Assembly: GCA_015680685.1 (NCBI GenBank) | Contig: MNCI01000177.1 | Coordinates: forward strand, 324,292 to 388,291 | Reading direction: 5' to 3' | DNA length: 64,000 bases | From: Gnetum montanum | Taxonomy: Eukaryota; Streptophyta; Gnetopsida; Gnetales; Gnetaceae | Shown: positions 35,240 through 46,510 of the stretch, piece after piece | How the letters are laid out: each line of letters starts with the position of its first letter | Numbering within the stretch: position 1 is the stretch's first letter | The notes under the pieces: generated by a model | What the model saw: only the letters and a program-made list of their open reading frames with translations | Database searches by the model: none | Told to the model about the DNA's origin: nothing | Program-made: the position numbers and the translations under genes

Positions 35240-36258
35240 CCTGCTAATGAGACACAATTCATATAGGCCGCGATATCACGTCCGCCATGATATCGCATCC
35301 CCCACGATATCATGTATGTGATATCGCATCTTTCCTATAATATCGCATACGCAATATCCCAGTCTGCCGCCATATCTATAAATAAGATGCAGCTCTCCCT
35401 TGTGCTGGATCCCAGTTTATAAGTAGCAAAGCTCTGGCAGTTTGATCCCTCTAGAGTTAGATTTTTTCCCGTGTCTGCCCGCAGTGTGGTGAATGTAATT
35501 GTACAGTGTCTTTATTCGAGTGTGTCGTACTTGGACACGCACATGACCAGAAACTGGAAATAAAGATCAATATTACTTCATCATTGCAGCATTCACTTAG
35601 TTTATTTATTTGTTTGTTTATTTAATGTTATTTATTTCTTTCATAGTGCGGTGTGAGTATGACTTGATTATGAGCATCTACGGATATGTATGGCTAGTCA
35701 AGTAATCGGTTACTCATCGTGATTAGTCTCTCACCCTTAAACTCTTAGAAGTGGAACGAGTACGACTTGATTACGAGCATTTAAGTGTGACTGCTTGGTA
35801 GCCTAGTGGTGTAGCTAGGATCTATGCTTGGTAACCCAGTGGCGTATTTGGGGTCTGCGCTTGGTAATCCCTGTGGCATACCTAGGGCTATGCTTGGTAG
35901 TCCCAGTGGCAGTCGTGCACAAAGTCCAAGATGTGTACGGTTGATCAAGGAATTAGTTGCTCATCGTACTTAGGCTAGATTAGATTTTCTTAGCCTTTTC
36001 CTCCTATCTTAGCTTAGTTAGTATTATTTTCCACTACCTTCAGGAGTAGCGTAGATTAGGACACATCATACACCTCATCTAGACTAAACCATACATGACA
36101 TATGCAATACTAGTCTAGGTGGGAAGACAGCAAACTACGACCTAAGGCTAACTATCTAGGTTCCACAACTAGTCCATCTGCAGAGTTCGACCAAATTGTG
36201 TGTGCGATGCTCGTTTCGTATGGTTGAGTGTAGGGGTACCTCGTCACTCATCACCTGC
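35240..36258 (+). mobile_element. Solo LTR (35245-36253) with CCTGC target duplication
   Basis: An E-family LTR lying inside E's gag. It begins TAATGAGACAC (first TG mutated to TA) and ends CACTCATCA. CCTGC at 35240-35244 is repeated at 36254-36258. It is 1,009 bp, longer than E's own LTRs, largely because its CTTGGTA repeat has four copies (35805-35915). There is no internal sequence, so it arose by LTR-LTR recombination after insertion, and must be younger than E's own insertion. Confidence 0.93.
35272..35358 (+). repeat. GATATC/AATATC palindrome array in the solo LTR
   Basis: GATATC at 35272, 35289, 35306 and 35320, then AATATC at 35339 and 35353. Spacings are 17, 17, 14, 19 and 14 bp, so one interval breaks the 14/17/20 rule by a base. 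TATAAATA follows at 35377. Confidence 0.85.
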
Positions 36259-37897
36259 ACATCGAACAACATTGATAATGGATGGAAAAAACTTAAGCTC
36301 TTTCCTATGACACTTGTTGGCCAAGCAAAAGTATGGTATAGATAATTAAAACCAAATTTAATACGACGTTGGTCAATAATGGTAGAAGTCTTTAACAAAA
36401 AATATCAAACCTACGCAAGAGTGTCAGCCTTGAGGAAAAAAACCCAAGGATGGAAACAAGCACAACATGAACCCTTGGACATGGCCTTAGAAAGATATTA
36501 TGCACTATTAAATAATTGTCCAGGCCATGGGTTTTCTGAGGAAAGGCTAATGTACCATATTATTGATGGGCTACGTAATGAAACAAGAGAGACCTTAGGA
36601 ATGTATGCCCATGGTCAACTATATGAACTACGAACCCATCAAGTCCAAGAGCTTATTACGTGGGTAGAAAAAGAAGAAGGAGAATTAGCTAGATGGGAGA
36701 GTGTTGAAAAACATCAATGGGACTAGAATCTTAACTTAATAAAGGTCCATGATCATAAAAAGGAGAAATCAACAAATCTCAAGGTGGAAACATCATCTTT
36801 GCCAATACAACAATCACTAGAAGAAGCCAAGGAAAAGATCAATAAGATGTTGGATTGGACACATCAAAAGTGTGGAGAATTTATCAATAACATTGGGGAT
36901 AAAGTTTTGACAACCCAAGAAGCAGGACAAAACATTAGACATTTAGAGAAAAGGAATGAAGGAAATAAGAGCTCAACTACCAATCATACATATGAATGCA
37001 ACATATGCCTGTACGATCACCCCAAAGGCCAATGCCCAATGCCGAATATTGTTGCATTTATATGAGCATTGGGGAAACATGTTACATCTAGAGTTTGTAT
37101 AGAGATACTATGTTCGATCACAATGGCAACAATCCCAGTTGTGGGGGAGACCACCACTAAACTGGAGACACCCTTCATATTATATGAATCCAAACGCTTA
37201 TCAAGTTCAACATCTTATTTCTCCAGCTAGGCCACCATACTCTATCGCACCACATTACTATTCTCCTCAATACTATCAACCCATGCCTCCAACACAACCA
37301 CCAACTTGTGCACCTTATACTCCTCCTAACTTTCAACATTCTCATCCTTTCCCTCCTTCCATAGTGCCACCAACCATTCCTAAGGATCCTGCACCACAAC
37401 AACAACCCATGAACGTTGCTTGTGCTAATACTACCAACAATAGTGAGAAACCTCCTCAACATCCAAAGCGCTCCTTCTTTACACATGGCTGTAAGAAGGG
37501 ACAACACAATTCTGAGGCCACTGCATCCTCCAACTCAGCACAAGCCCCACACTATGGTGCACCCTTACCTTCAAACCCAATGCCTCATGTAACTTCATCA
37601 GGGCCACCAACTTAGACTCCAACAACAATATGACCCAATGGACACAAGAATGGAGAGCGACAACCCAATCCTTGCATACCATATAACAGTCCAAAATATC
37701 ATAGTAGGTCAACTCATTATCCAGGAACTACATCGTATAAATTTCCCCACTATGCTCATTATAATCAAGTGTGTGAACCCCTATGGGGTAAGTATGGCCA
37801 AGTTCCAATACTTTCAACATGCAAGGATCCTCATCTTCCATTGATTAATCATTGCCATCCTCAACCAATTAGTTATGGGGGATATCCCCCATCCTAA

Positions 37898-39600
37898 AAA
37901 TAAGCAGGATTAATAACCACTTTTTATTTTCTTTGATTTTACAACTTTTTATTTTTTAGTTTTTCATTTTTCAAATTTTTGTTTTATCTTTTCATCTTTT
38001 TGTGTTTTTGTCTTTTTGTGTTTTTTCTAAGTAATCTCATCTATGAATAAAACACTCATGTGGATCGTTGGTTGAAGTGTGTTTTATGTTATTAAGTCAC
38101 AAGTGATCAATTATGTGGACAATGAGCCCATTACACCCACTCATCCACTCTACAAATAAGAGGTTCTGTTCAAGGGTACAGTGATATTCTTGAAATTCTT
38201 AAAAACATAAAATTAATTTTGTGTTCATTGTACCCAAAATGAAGAAGGATGGACCAAGAGGGAATGATTAGGATGTGACATCAAGGGAACTTGTGGATTC
38301 TTTTTGGTGATGTCTATGGGAGTTATCATGCAACGTGGTTGTACTAAGATCCTTGTAGATCTAATGACAAATGGACACTCAAAAATAAAACGCTATTCTA
38401 GGGGGTCCCACTAGAAAGACATGCACCCATGCCTGAAGGTTGGTAGCTTCTCTAGATTCAGTATTTAAGAAAAAAACAAAAAGAGAGAAAAAAAATGCAA
38501 CAAAACAAAAGTCACTCCTCCCTTGAACAAAATGCCAAGTGATCGTATGCCTTGTTGTTGTGGTACTCTCATAGTCGCTCATCATGGGATGAAACAATGT
38601 GATGTCACTGATCAAAGAAATGGACTTCATCCTGATCTTGGAATGATGGGTTAATGACACCTTAATCATGCTTTACACACAGGATTTTTTCTGTCCTGGG
38701 CCAGTTACCTCATATCCTAATCTCTATGATCCCTTTTATACTTTGTCTCATCTCACTATTCATGTAATTGTAGCTTGTGTTGTGTGTAACATAGAATCCT
38801 TACCTCATTCCGGTGATAATTACATGTGTGTGTTTTGTGGAGTTAGTGCAGATTACATTTAACCCTTCTAGTGCCCATGGACAATTTAAGTGTGGTTACA
38901 CAAGGGCATTATAGGTTAGAACCTGCTTTGGGGAGGATCCACTTGTGTAATCTTTTGTAATCTTCACTTATTATATAGCTCACACACACCATTTTTCATC
39001 CTTAGCTTATTTTTCATAACATTCTTTCCTTACTATTACCCCTCTAAATTTCAACGTTCCCATGAACCATCACATAACATTTTTCTTACCACCCAAGGTT
39101 TTATTGATCAGTTACTCCCACAAATCATTATTCGTGCCTTCAAAACCATCTAATTACCCGAGAACCCCTTGACAATTGTCCAAATGTCCTTAGTTTGTCC
39201 TTTAATTTCAAAAAAAAATATTAAAAATTTGGTACATTCTCTAAGTGCCCTAACTTTGATGAAAATATATATATGTGATCCCCCTGGCAACACTTACCAT
39301 CATTTTCTACTATTCATGCGAGGGATTTTTTCGAATTTTTTCTCTACGACTTACGATTATGCGACCCTTGCTTTTATACCTATAACTCGCTCGCTGGTAC
39401 TCCAATTTTCATTCCGTTTGAACCTACTTGAACCTAGAGTGTTCAACTTAGTCGTGGAGGAGGGGCACATGCCAAATAGTGCATAAAGTTTTTGAAATTC
39501 ATCATCACCCAAAGGAAATATTTAAGAGTAATTAGTTCTAAAATTAAGAATAAAATGTGTCAAAAACAATTTCATCCCCCTAGCTATACCATAAAATTAA
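37898..39600 (+). other. Element E central noncoding region
   Basis: No gene recognised. It begins just after a purine run, AGTTATGGGGGA (37871-37882), that resembles the 3' polypurine tract. A T-rich tract at 37920-38040 matches the sense-strand T-rich tracts of C, D and F. The word CCTGCTTTGGGGAGGATCC near 38925 is conserved with C (near 11610) and D (near 44390), which shows common descent of this region. Confidence 0.65.
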
Positions 39601-40363
39601 ATTTGGAAACCACCTAAGCAAAGAGGACTCAACATTGTAATCTTTCGAGGACATGTTCTTCCAATAATTAACATCACAGGGAAATAAAGTAGATCTATTA
39701 AGGCAAGCAGTAAGGTATAACCTAACTTTGGCAACCTTACTAACAATTGGTCCCGTGTGATTGTAGATGACCCCAAAACATGGACAACAGGAAGGTCCTG
39801 CTCAAGGTGCAATTGTACGATCTCGGAGAGGTGGAAGACAAGATCTTACCAGAAAACATGTAGAATAGGAGGAACAATCATTTAGTGTCCATCAAGAAGA
39901 CCCTCCTACCATACGGTCTGGGTAGGTAGAAGCAAGAGATACCCTCTCTGAAAGTGATGCCTAGTACTTAGGGGAAACGTACCAATTTTGGCACAATAAA
40001 GAAGAAGATACCATGGTTAACATTTTTGGTGTGACTATTCATTTCTCTATTCAAGCCATTTTGCAAGTATTAAACCTTCCAAATATAGGGCCAAAGGTTG
40101 CTTAGAACCAACTGGACACTTTCAGAACAGAGCAACTTAATAAATTGTTGATAGAGAATAAAAGGGTGGTGGAAGAAAAAGAGAAGGCTGACTGGGCTAC
40201 CTCTATGGCACAAGTGCAAACTTACACGCATTCCAAGGTACTCAAGGCCTTACAAGAGAAGAAACTCTAGGCCATACTTCAACACTATCAAATCCCAAGA
40301 CCTGGAGCACAAGAAGAGGAAAAGACAGCTATGGAGGAGCAACCACCACTAGGAACTACATGA
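39600..40363 (+). pseudogene. Element E ORFx remnant (env-position frame of unknown function)
   Basis: A broken plus-strand frame runs from about 39600 to TGA at 40361-40363. It contains a basic segment (AIVRSRRGGRQDLTRK near 39810), then YLGETYQFWHNK (39965-40000) and a hydrophobic stretch ending NLPNIG. A Lys/Glu-rich probable coiled coil (NKLLIENKRVVEEKEKADW near 40140) ends the frame. The 12-residue core is identical to one in element F (55303-55338, -). A middle part present in F is missing here after NIG. No membrane protein features are clear. It might relate to the plant 'transposon protein' frames seen in Athila-like elements, but I cannot confirm this. Confidence 0.6.
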
Positions 40364-40529
40364 GTTCCACAATTTTGTAATCATAAGATTTTCTTTTTTG
40401 TTGTGTCTCAATTTTGTTCTAACTCCACACTACGGCATGAATCCATTCTAGTCAGTCAATAATCCCATACCTATCCACTCTATAATCAATGGATCTTGTT
40501 CTCTCTATAACTCAAGGACGAGTTTTCAT

Positions 40530-40544
40530 TCAGTCGTGGGGTTA
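40530..40544 (+). other. Element E 3' polypurine tract
   Basis: CAGTCGTGGGGTTA directly before the 3' LTR. Confidence 0.8.
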
Positions 40545-41389
40545 TGATGAGTCATGAATTTACTAGCTGTGATATCACACCTGTGATATCACAGTGGTTG
40601 TGATATCACTACCGTGATATCTCATGGGCCACGATATCGTGTCCTTATTGTTGTAATTTCTATAAATAAGAGGTGACTTTCCCAATTTTAGGCATCTAGT
40701 TTTAGTTCCTTAGCAAAGCTCTTACAGTTTTCCCCTTCTAGAGATAGAATAAGTGTCTACCCACAATGTGGTGATTGTAATTGTATGACATCCTTATTCG
40801 AGTGTGACGTACTTGGACATGCACATGACTTGAAATAAAGATCGAGATTACTTCATCATTGCAGCATTCACTTAGTTTAATTATTTATTTATTTACTTGT
40901 TATTTACTACTTTCCTAATTAATCTTTCTCATCCTTACCTCCTAGAACGCAGAATGAGTACGACTTAATCACAAGCATTTAAGTGTGACTACTTGGTACC
41001 TAGTGGCATACCTAGGTCATGCACTTGGTAATCCTAGTGGTAGTTGTGCACGAGGTCCAAGATGTGTATGGATGATTAAGGAACGGATGCTCATCGCACT
41101 TAGGCTAGTTTAGATTTTCTCTTACGTTTTCCTCCTAGCTTAGATTAGTTAATATTATTTTTCACTGCCTTCAGGAGTAGCATTTGATTAGGATCACATC
41201 ATACACCTCATTCTGGACTAAACCATACATGACAAAGATAATACTAGTCCAGGTGGGAAGACAACGAATTATGATCTAAGGATAACTGTCTGGGTGCCAC
41301 AACTAGTTTGTCTATGGAGTTCGACCAGATCATGCGTGAAAACACTCGTATTCATATGGTTGAGTCTAGGTGTATCTTACCACTCATCA
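40545..41389 (+). repeat. Element E 3' LTR (845 bp)
   Basis: TGATGAGTCATG to CACTCATCA. Five GATATC copies (40571-40638) and TATAAATA at 40661. Relative to the 5' copy it lacks one 14-bp palindrome unit and a few bases near 40750. The AAAGT duplication follows at 41390-41394. Confidence 0.93.
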
Positions 41390-41394
41390 AAAGT

Positions 41395-42787
41395 AAACAC
41401 TTTTTACTTCTCAAAGTTTTATTTTTTAACTTTATCTATTTAATCAAAACATTTCCTAGAAATAATTTTAAATATTTATTAGAGGCCTTTATTTAAAATG
41501 CCTTTTAAGAGCCTTGGAGGATTCAATTACAAGGTTGTCTTTACAATTTTTTCTAGGTAATGCCAAAACTAATTTCTAAAAGGGTTGGATTAGAAGTGTC
41601 TTTAAAAATATCTCTAAAGAAACACATTAGATGCATTTTAAAAAATGAGTGTAATTGGCTTATACTAGTTTCTAGAAGGATACCTTTAAAGCCATTTAGA
41701 AAGTAACCTTTTAAATCCCTTACAAAATATATTTAACTAGCTATAAAGCATATAGTTGGAAGGCCACATTCAAAGGAACTTTTATTATATGCCTCTATTT
41801 GTTTCTAAAAGGGTATTCCCTAAAAATTATTAGAGAAAATTTTACAAAAATCTTGTTAAAGAAACTTACTAGAACATTGTGAAGACATTTCACTCTGGTC
41901 TTCTAACTACAACTTAGGGGGAAATTAGACGTATTTCTCTAAAATGTTTCTAAAGGTAAGTTTTTAGGGTCTAGTAAAGGCTTTTTTTATTAAGAAACAC
42001 TTCTAAAGGTGGCCTTGGGTTGTTTCATAATGAAACACTAACGGTCTCCCTAGATTGGCGCACTAGAAGCATTTTTTTTGAAATGCTTCTAAAAGATTAT
42101 ATTAAGGTGTTTCTTTTTAATAAAATGCCTCTAACACTATCTTGTTAAGGTGATACAATTTAGAAACACCTCTAATGATGTTTTTCATTATAGTACATCT
42201 TGTAATATTTTAGGTACATTTGGATATATAACTTTCTATTATGTACTAAGCCTTTTTTTAAGGAAATTTTAAGGTATATTCACTATGACTTCTTATTTCT
42301 AGATGTCATGACAATTAGTAAATATATGTAATATTCAACATTGTGCTTAAATAATACAACAAGAAAAATGAAAAATAAAATAAAGAGAATGCTCAATTAA
42401 TTTATAAATAATGTATTTAGGTTATGCTTCTAAAATTCCTTAGGATTATCTTTCTTTAGCATCTATCCCATAGAGGCAATGTAGCATTGCCACTATAGTT
42501 AGACTTGTACCTAGCTAGAAGGATAGCTAGTCACCTTCCTCTCCTACTTTACTTAGCACCCATTACTCACCTTTACCAGTGCTACCACTTCATGCTAGTA
42601 AAACCTCTAATTCCTAGGTGAAAATACCTCAAGTCAAATCCTAAAAGATCACCTCAAAAAACATGCTCCTTTTGATGTCCCATCCCTAAATGTCATGAAA
42701 AATGTCAAATATACATTATATTAGACATTAAGTGTAAGAAGAAAATATGCCAAATGTCAAATATATGTAACATTTGACATTATGTGT
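41395..42787. repeat. Host interval between E and D with recurring TTTCTAAAAGG-type words
   Basis: No gene. Variants of TTTCTAAAAGG, ACTTCTAAAGG or GAAACACCTCTAA recur about every 30-130 bp, near 41574, 41668, 41805, 41950, 41990, 42088 and 42160, in both orientations of the flanking GAAACA/TGTTTC. It looks like an old, irregular repeat. E and D inserted on either side of it. Confidence 0.45.
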
Positions 42788-42792
42788 AAAGG
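42788..42792. other. Target site duplication AAAGG, left copy (element D)
   Basis: AAAGG precedes TGATGAGTGG at 42793 and recurs at 49919-49923. Confidence 0.9.
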
Positions 42793-43648
42793 TGATGAGT
42801 GGCGAGGTATCCCTACATTCAACCATACTAATACAAGCATAGCACGCGTGATCCGGTCGAACTCCGTAGACTAAGTGCCTACACGCCTCATGGAACACTT
42901 AAGGTTAATTATTCATTCTCTTCCTAGACTTACTTATAGTTGTCATGGTGTATGGTTAAGTAAGTCTAAGGTATATGACTTTTATATCTTTTCTGGTTTA
43001 TCTCCTATGCTATTGAGGTGAAGGGTGAAGAGACTAACTGGATAACTTTAACTAACTAACTAAGCCTTAATTAACCTAGCATCAGCATCCATTCCCACTT
43101 ACCGTTCACACCCTGAACCTATGCAACCTTGGTTACCAAATGCTAGTTGTTGCTGGGATCACCAAGTGTAACGCATGTGCTCGAAGTGGTCATACTGAGC
43201 AACTTAACTAGGAGAGAAGGGTTGAGAGAGATTTAATGAACTAATAAAGCATTGAAATAAAGAATAATAAATAACAGTAAATAAAATCCTAATTAGCCTA
43301 TACATGCACTGCAATGTTTATCCAAGAAGTTTGTATTTATTACCGTATGCAAACTTGTGTTTAGGTACAATATTTGCGTGAATAAAGATCCGTTCACTCT
43401 GGAGTTCCTACTACAGGCACATGGAAATTAATCTATCTCTGGAGGGGAAAAACTACAAGATTTTTACTACAGTCTAGGCCAAGATGAGAAACAAGGAAGA
43501 TTTTCCTCTTATTTATAGACTTGCCAATGCACCACGATATTGTGTATGCGATATTGTGGGGGATGACCCAATATCATGTACGCAATATCGCATATGCGAT
43601 ATCACGTGGGATGCGATATCATGGCCCATGCAATATCACGTCCTGTCA
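42793..43648 (-). repeat. Element D 3' LTR (856 bp)
   Basis: TGATGAGTGG to GTCCTGTCA in plus orientation. Minus-strand TATA box at 43510-43517. Seven GATATC/AATATC/GATATT motifs start at 43536, 43550, 43570, 43584, 43598, 43615 and 43632: spacings 14, 20, 14, 14, 17 and 17. Confidence 0.92.
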
Positions 43649-43664
43649 TACCCCCATGAATAAA
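43649..43664 (-). other. Element D 3' polypurine tract
   Basis: The minus strand reads TTTATTCATGGGGGTA against the 3' LTR. Confidence 0.72.
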
Positions 43665-45640
43665 TGAAAAATCGTCCTCAAGTTCCTTACAATAATATTT
43701 GGAAGGTATGGGATTATTGACTCAAATGGAACTAATGGGATGACATGTGAACGAATCATCATTACAGAACAAGACAAAACTGGTGTTCATGACAACAAGA
43801 GTGAACACCTTATACATTTGACATCAAGCCTTATTTGGTAGCTGAGAGAGAAGAGAGAAGAGAAAAGAACTTTGCAGCTGCTAATGCCAAGATTGCACCT
43901 TTCATTGTCCATCCGTAAGCGCATCATCGATCTTGTTCCTTGCATAGCTGCTTCCATACTGATCCATTCCAAGTGTTCCCTCCAGATCCAATCTGTTGTT
44001 TCCTAATTACCATATGCACATACAACATAGTCTTATATTAGCAAGGGTAAATGAATCATCATGTAAATGATACCTTGCTTCGGTAAAAGGTCCATTGGCT
44101 GGGTTGTGGTATGGCTGATAGCAGATCTGGAGATATATTAATGATGACTACTAAAGTTGTAGGGGTTAAGAGAGATTCAAAAAAATTGGGCCCCATACCC
44201 CCATGACTAATCATGAACCTCTGGTAGCGAGAGAATGGAAAACAAAAATGAACAAGAAAGATAGAGAAAAAGAGACAACTATTACGTTGATCAAGTGGAT
44301 GTCAAGATGGACATGAACAAAATAAGGTAGATTGCAAAAAATTTAAGGGAAATAATTTAACGAATGCACCAAATGGGAATGACAGTGGGTCCTCCCCAAA
44401 GCAAGCTCATGCCCTTAATTCTCTAACAAACCCACATTTGAAGAGTCTGTAGGCTCTGGGAATGTCCTTTGGAACAAGAGTTAAAGTCTTAATCGCAAGA
44501 ATTTACCAAAAAGAAAATAATGCATCAACCAAAATATACACTAATGATACAGCTGGTAATGAGGTGAATAATGGAGAGAAGGATGGAGGGAAGAGAATGG
44601 AATGGAATCCTAAGAACAAGATGGTGTACAGCCCCTTATGTATTTCATGATCAATGTAACTTGGTAAATCTCATTCCAACTCTAGCCTCAAAAAAACCAC
44701 ATCCAGTGACTTCACATCAATGCATTTGGCCAATCCATCCTCTTGAATAACAAGAATGTCATCCCCAAGAGCCACCACCATTTTGACAAAATGAAGGAGG
44801 AGAGAGAATGGAAAGTGAGAAGGGCCTTAGTTAGAGGAAACATTTTTATTTTAGTTCCATAACCAGTGTTTATAGCCCAAGGGATTATTCTGTCTAAGGG
44901 GTGTGCTTTGAATTCTCACTTTGTTTTTTTCTTGTTGTTTTTTTTCTTTTTTTATTTTATGTGTTTATGTGTGAGAACCACACCATGCAAAAACTTCTTA
45001 TTTTTATTGACTTAGCTTCTCGATAATTGGGTAACATCGAAACGGTAAGAAAACTCAAGAAGAAAACATCCAAGCACCCAAGAGAATGGCCAAAACAAAA
45101 GCATCAAGTTCCCTCTTAGTTTGAGAAGTGCCCAGTCACCGATTTGTTAATGTTCTTATTAGAAAGGGACTATATATTTCCAAGCCAAGAGAGACCATAG
45201 ACTTTTGTGGATAAATGGATGAAGTGGACTCATTGTCTGTCATATCAAAAGAAACATACCTTAGTATCAACATCATAAGTTAAAGGTAAAAACCAAACAT
45301 TAGTAATGAAATAGAAAAATAGTTCATACCATCATGAAGAACATTTATTGGGTGACAAACTCACAAGATGGATAAAACACACACACAAACACACACACAA
45401 AATGAAAAAGTATAATGATGTTGTAAAACAAAAATGTGTAAAATAAAAATATGTAAAACAAAAACTGTAAAAAAAACGTGTAAAACAAAAAATGTGCAAA
45501 AAGAATATGTAAAACAAAAATGTGTAAGACAAAAACGTGTAAAACAAAAATGTGTAAAACAAAAACGTGTAAAAAAAAATAAAAAGAACTGAGGGCCTCA
45601 AATGATTAGCATAGGTGGCCATCTCCCCCATGACTGAATT
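43665..45640 (-). other. Element D 3' noncoding region with T-rich tandem tract
   Basis: No gene. Collinear with C 10854-12760. It carries polypurine-like motifs at 44191-44210 and 45621-45640, the palindrome AGAGTCTGTAGGCTCT at 44442-44457, and a CA microsatellite at 45376-45402. At 45420-45582 lie about eleven 13-16 bp units of the type TGTAAAACAAAAATG, T-rich on the sense strand. Confidence 0.75.
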
Positions 45641-45839
45641 GCAAGGGAGAGATTCGACATAACGAATGTCTATTTGAATTTCATAAAAGTGCCCAACTTC
45701 TCCCCATTGATGTTCTTAGATTAAGGGATGAAAGTCGGTGGTGCTCATACTCCAATGTATCTATGCCTTTATCATTGGCATGAGTTTTTCCCCTAGTTTG
45801 TTCCATGCATATTGGGTTGCTCTTTCGACTAGCTGTCAA

Positions 45840-46510
45840 CCACAAGGTGTCCACTTGTTATGTGGTTGCTACATACAGGCACCTTTGAATTTGTGTTTCT
45901 TGAGCATACCAGTTACATGGAAGAGATGCTAAGCATTCCTCCATGTCATCAGCCTCTAAGTCACTATATGTGATGCACAGAACTTTCTTCTTCTTGATCT
46001 TTCCATAAATTTTTTCCTTTAATATCTCCAAGGAAATACCATGGATCCCTAGGTACGCATCTATTGTACTTAGCCATGGCCTTCCCATTATAATTGGGAA
46101 GCCCTCGTTATTACTATTGATTTCTATCACTAGGAAGTTAGCTAGGTAAGACCACCCACATGCAGTGGTAATGATGTCCTCCACCAATCCTAAGGGAATG
46201 GTGATGGACTGGTCAACCAGCTCAAGTTGGATATTTCTCTTCTTAAGTTGGGGCAGGTTCCACGCTTGATACATTTCTTGTGAGATTAAGTTGAATTTGG
46301 AACTTTAGTCAAGAAGGGCCTTATGTGGTTCATTCTCAGTGACTTGTAAATATATTAAGGGGCTTCCAGGATCAAAGAGTTTCCTAGGAAGGTGGCCTAC
46401 CTTGATCCAGTTAGTTACAGTATGTGTTAACATAACCATATGTGTGAAGCTCTGTTGTTGGATGGAAGGGATTTCCAAATTCTTGGATGGTGGAGGAGTA
46501 TGCATGGACT
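45840..46510 (-). pseudogene. Element D protease region
   Basis: The minus strand from 46505 reads HLPRKLFDPGSPLIYLQV, then KALLD followed at once by a TAA stop exactly where C has the catalytic DSG. The flap and C-terminal part (45858-46274) are open for 138 codons, with FPIIMGRPWLSTIDAYLG. The enzyme is dead at its active site. Confidence 0.85.

Larger units (their letters stand above)
34606..37897 (+). pseudogene. Element E gag, interrupted by a solo LTR
   Basis: Starts at 34606 (MPLLQDYDNVTSSEAVHWR) and is open to a TGA at 34966 that replaces an Arg codon. It continues to FSGGYDLDPHQHLLALYD at 35190-35244, is interrupted by the solo LTR, and resumes at 36254. After it come the capsid core (VGQAKVWYR near 36318; open 36379-36723), a spacer (36784-37065) and the zinc knuckle CNICLYDHPKGQCP near 36995. 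A Pro/Tyr/His-rich C-terminal region (37139-37615) then runs, after a frame change, to YGGYPPS and a stop at 37895-37897. The knuckle is CX2CX3HX4C, as in Athila-like gag. No protease follows. Confidence 0.88.
33600..41389 (+). mobile_element. Element E: gag-only, pol-less LTR retrotransposon with ORFx
   Basis: A 7.8-kb insertion bounded by TG..CA LTRs (33600-34464 and 40545-41389) and the AAAGT duplication. It contains a tRNA-Asp PBS, gag, a long noncoding stretch, an env-position frame (ORFx) and a polypurine tract. No protease, RT, RNase H or integrase motif was found. A 1,009-bp solo LTR sits in gag. E is the best preserved element here: gag has long open segments and its LTRs still align base by base. 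Confidence 0.92.

Noticed and set aside
37175-37507. A 110-codon minus-strand frame rich in Trp, Arg and Leu.
   Set aside because: It is the complement of the Pro/Tyr-rich tail of E gag on the plus strand.
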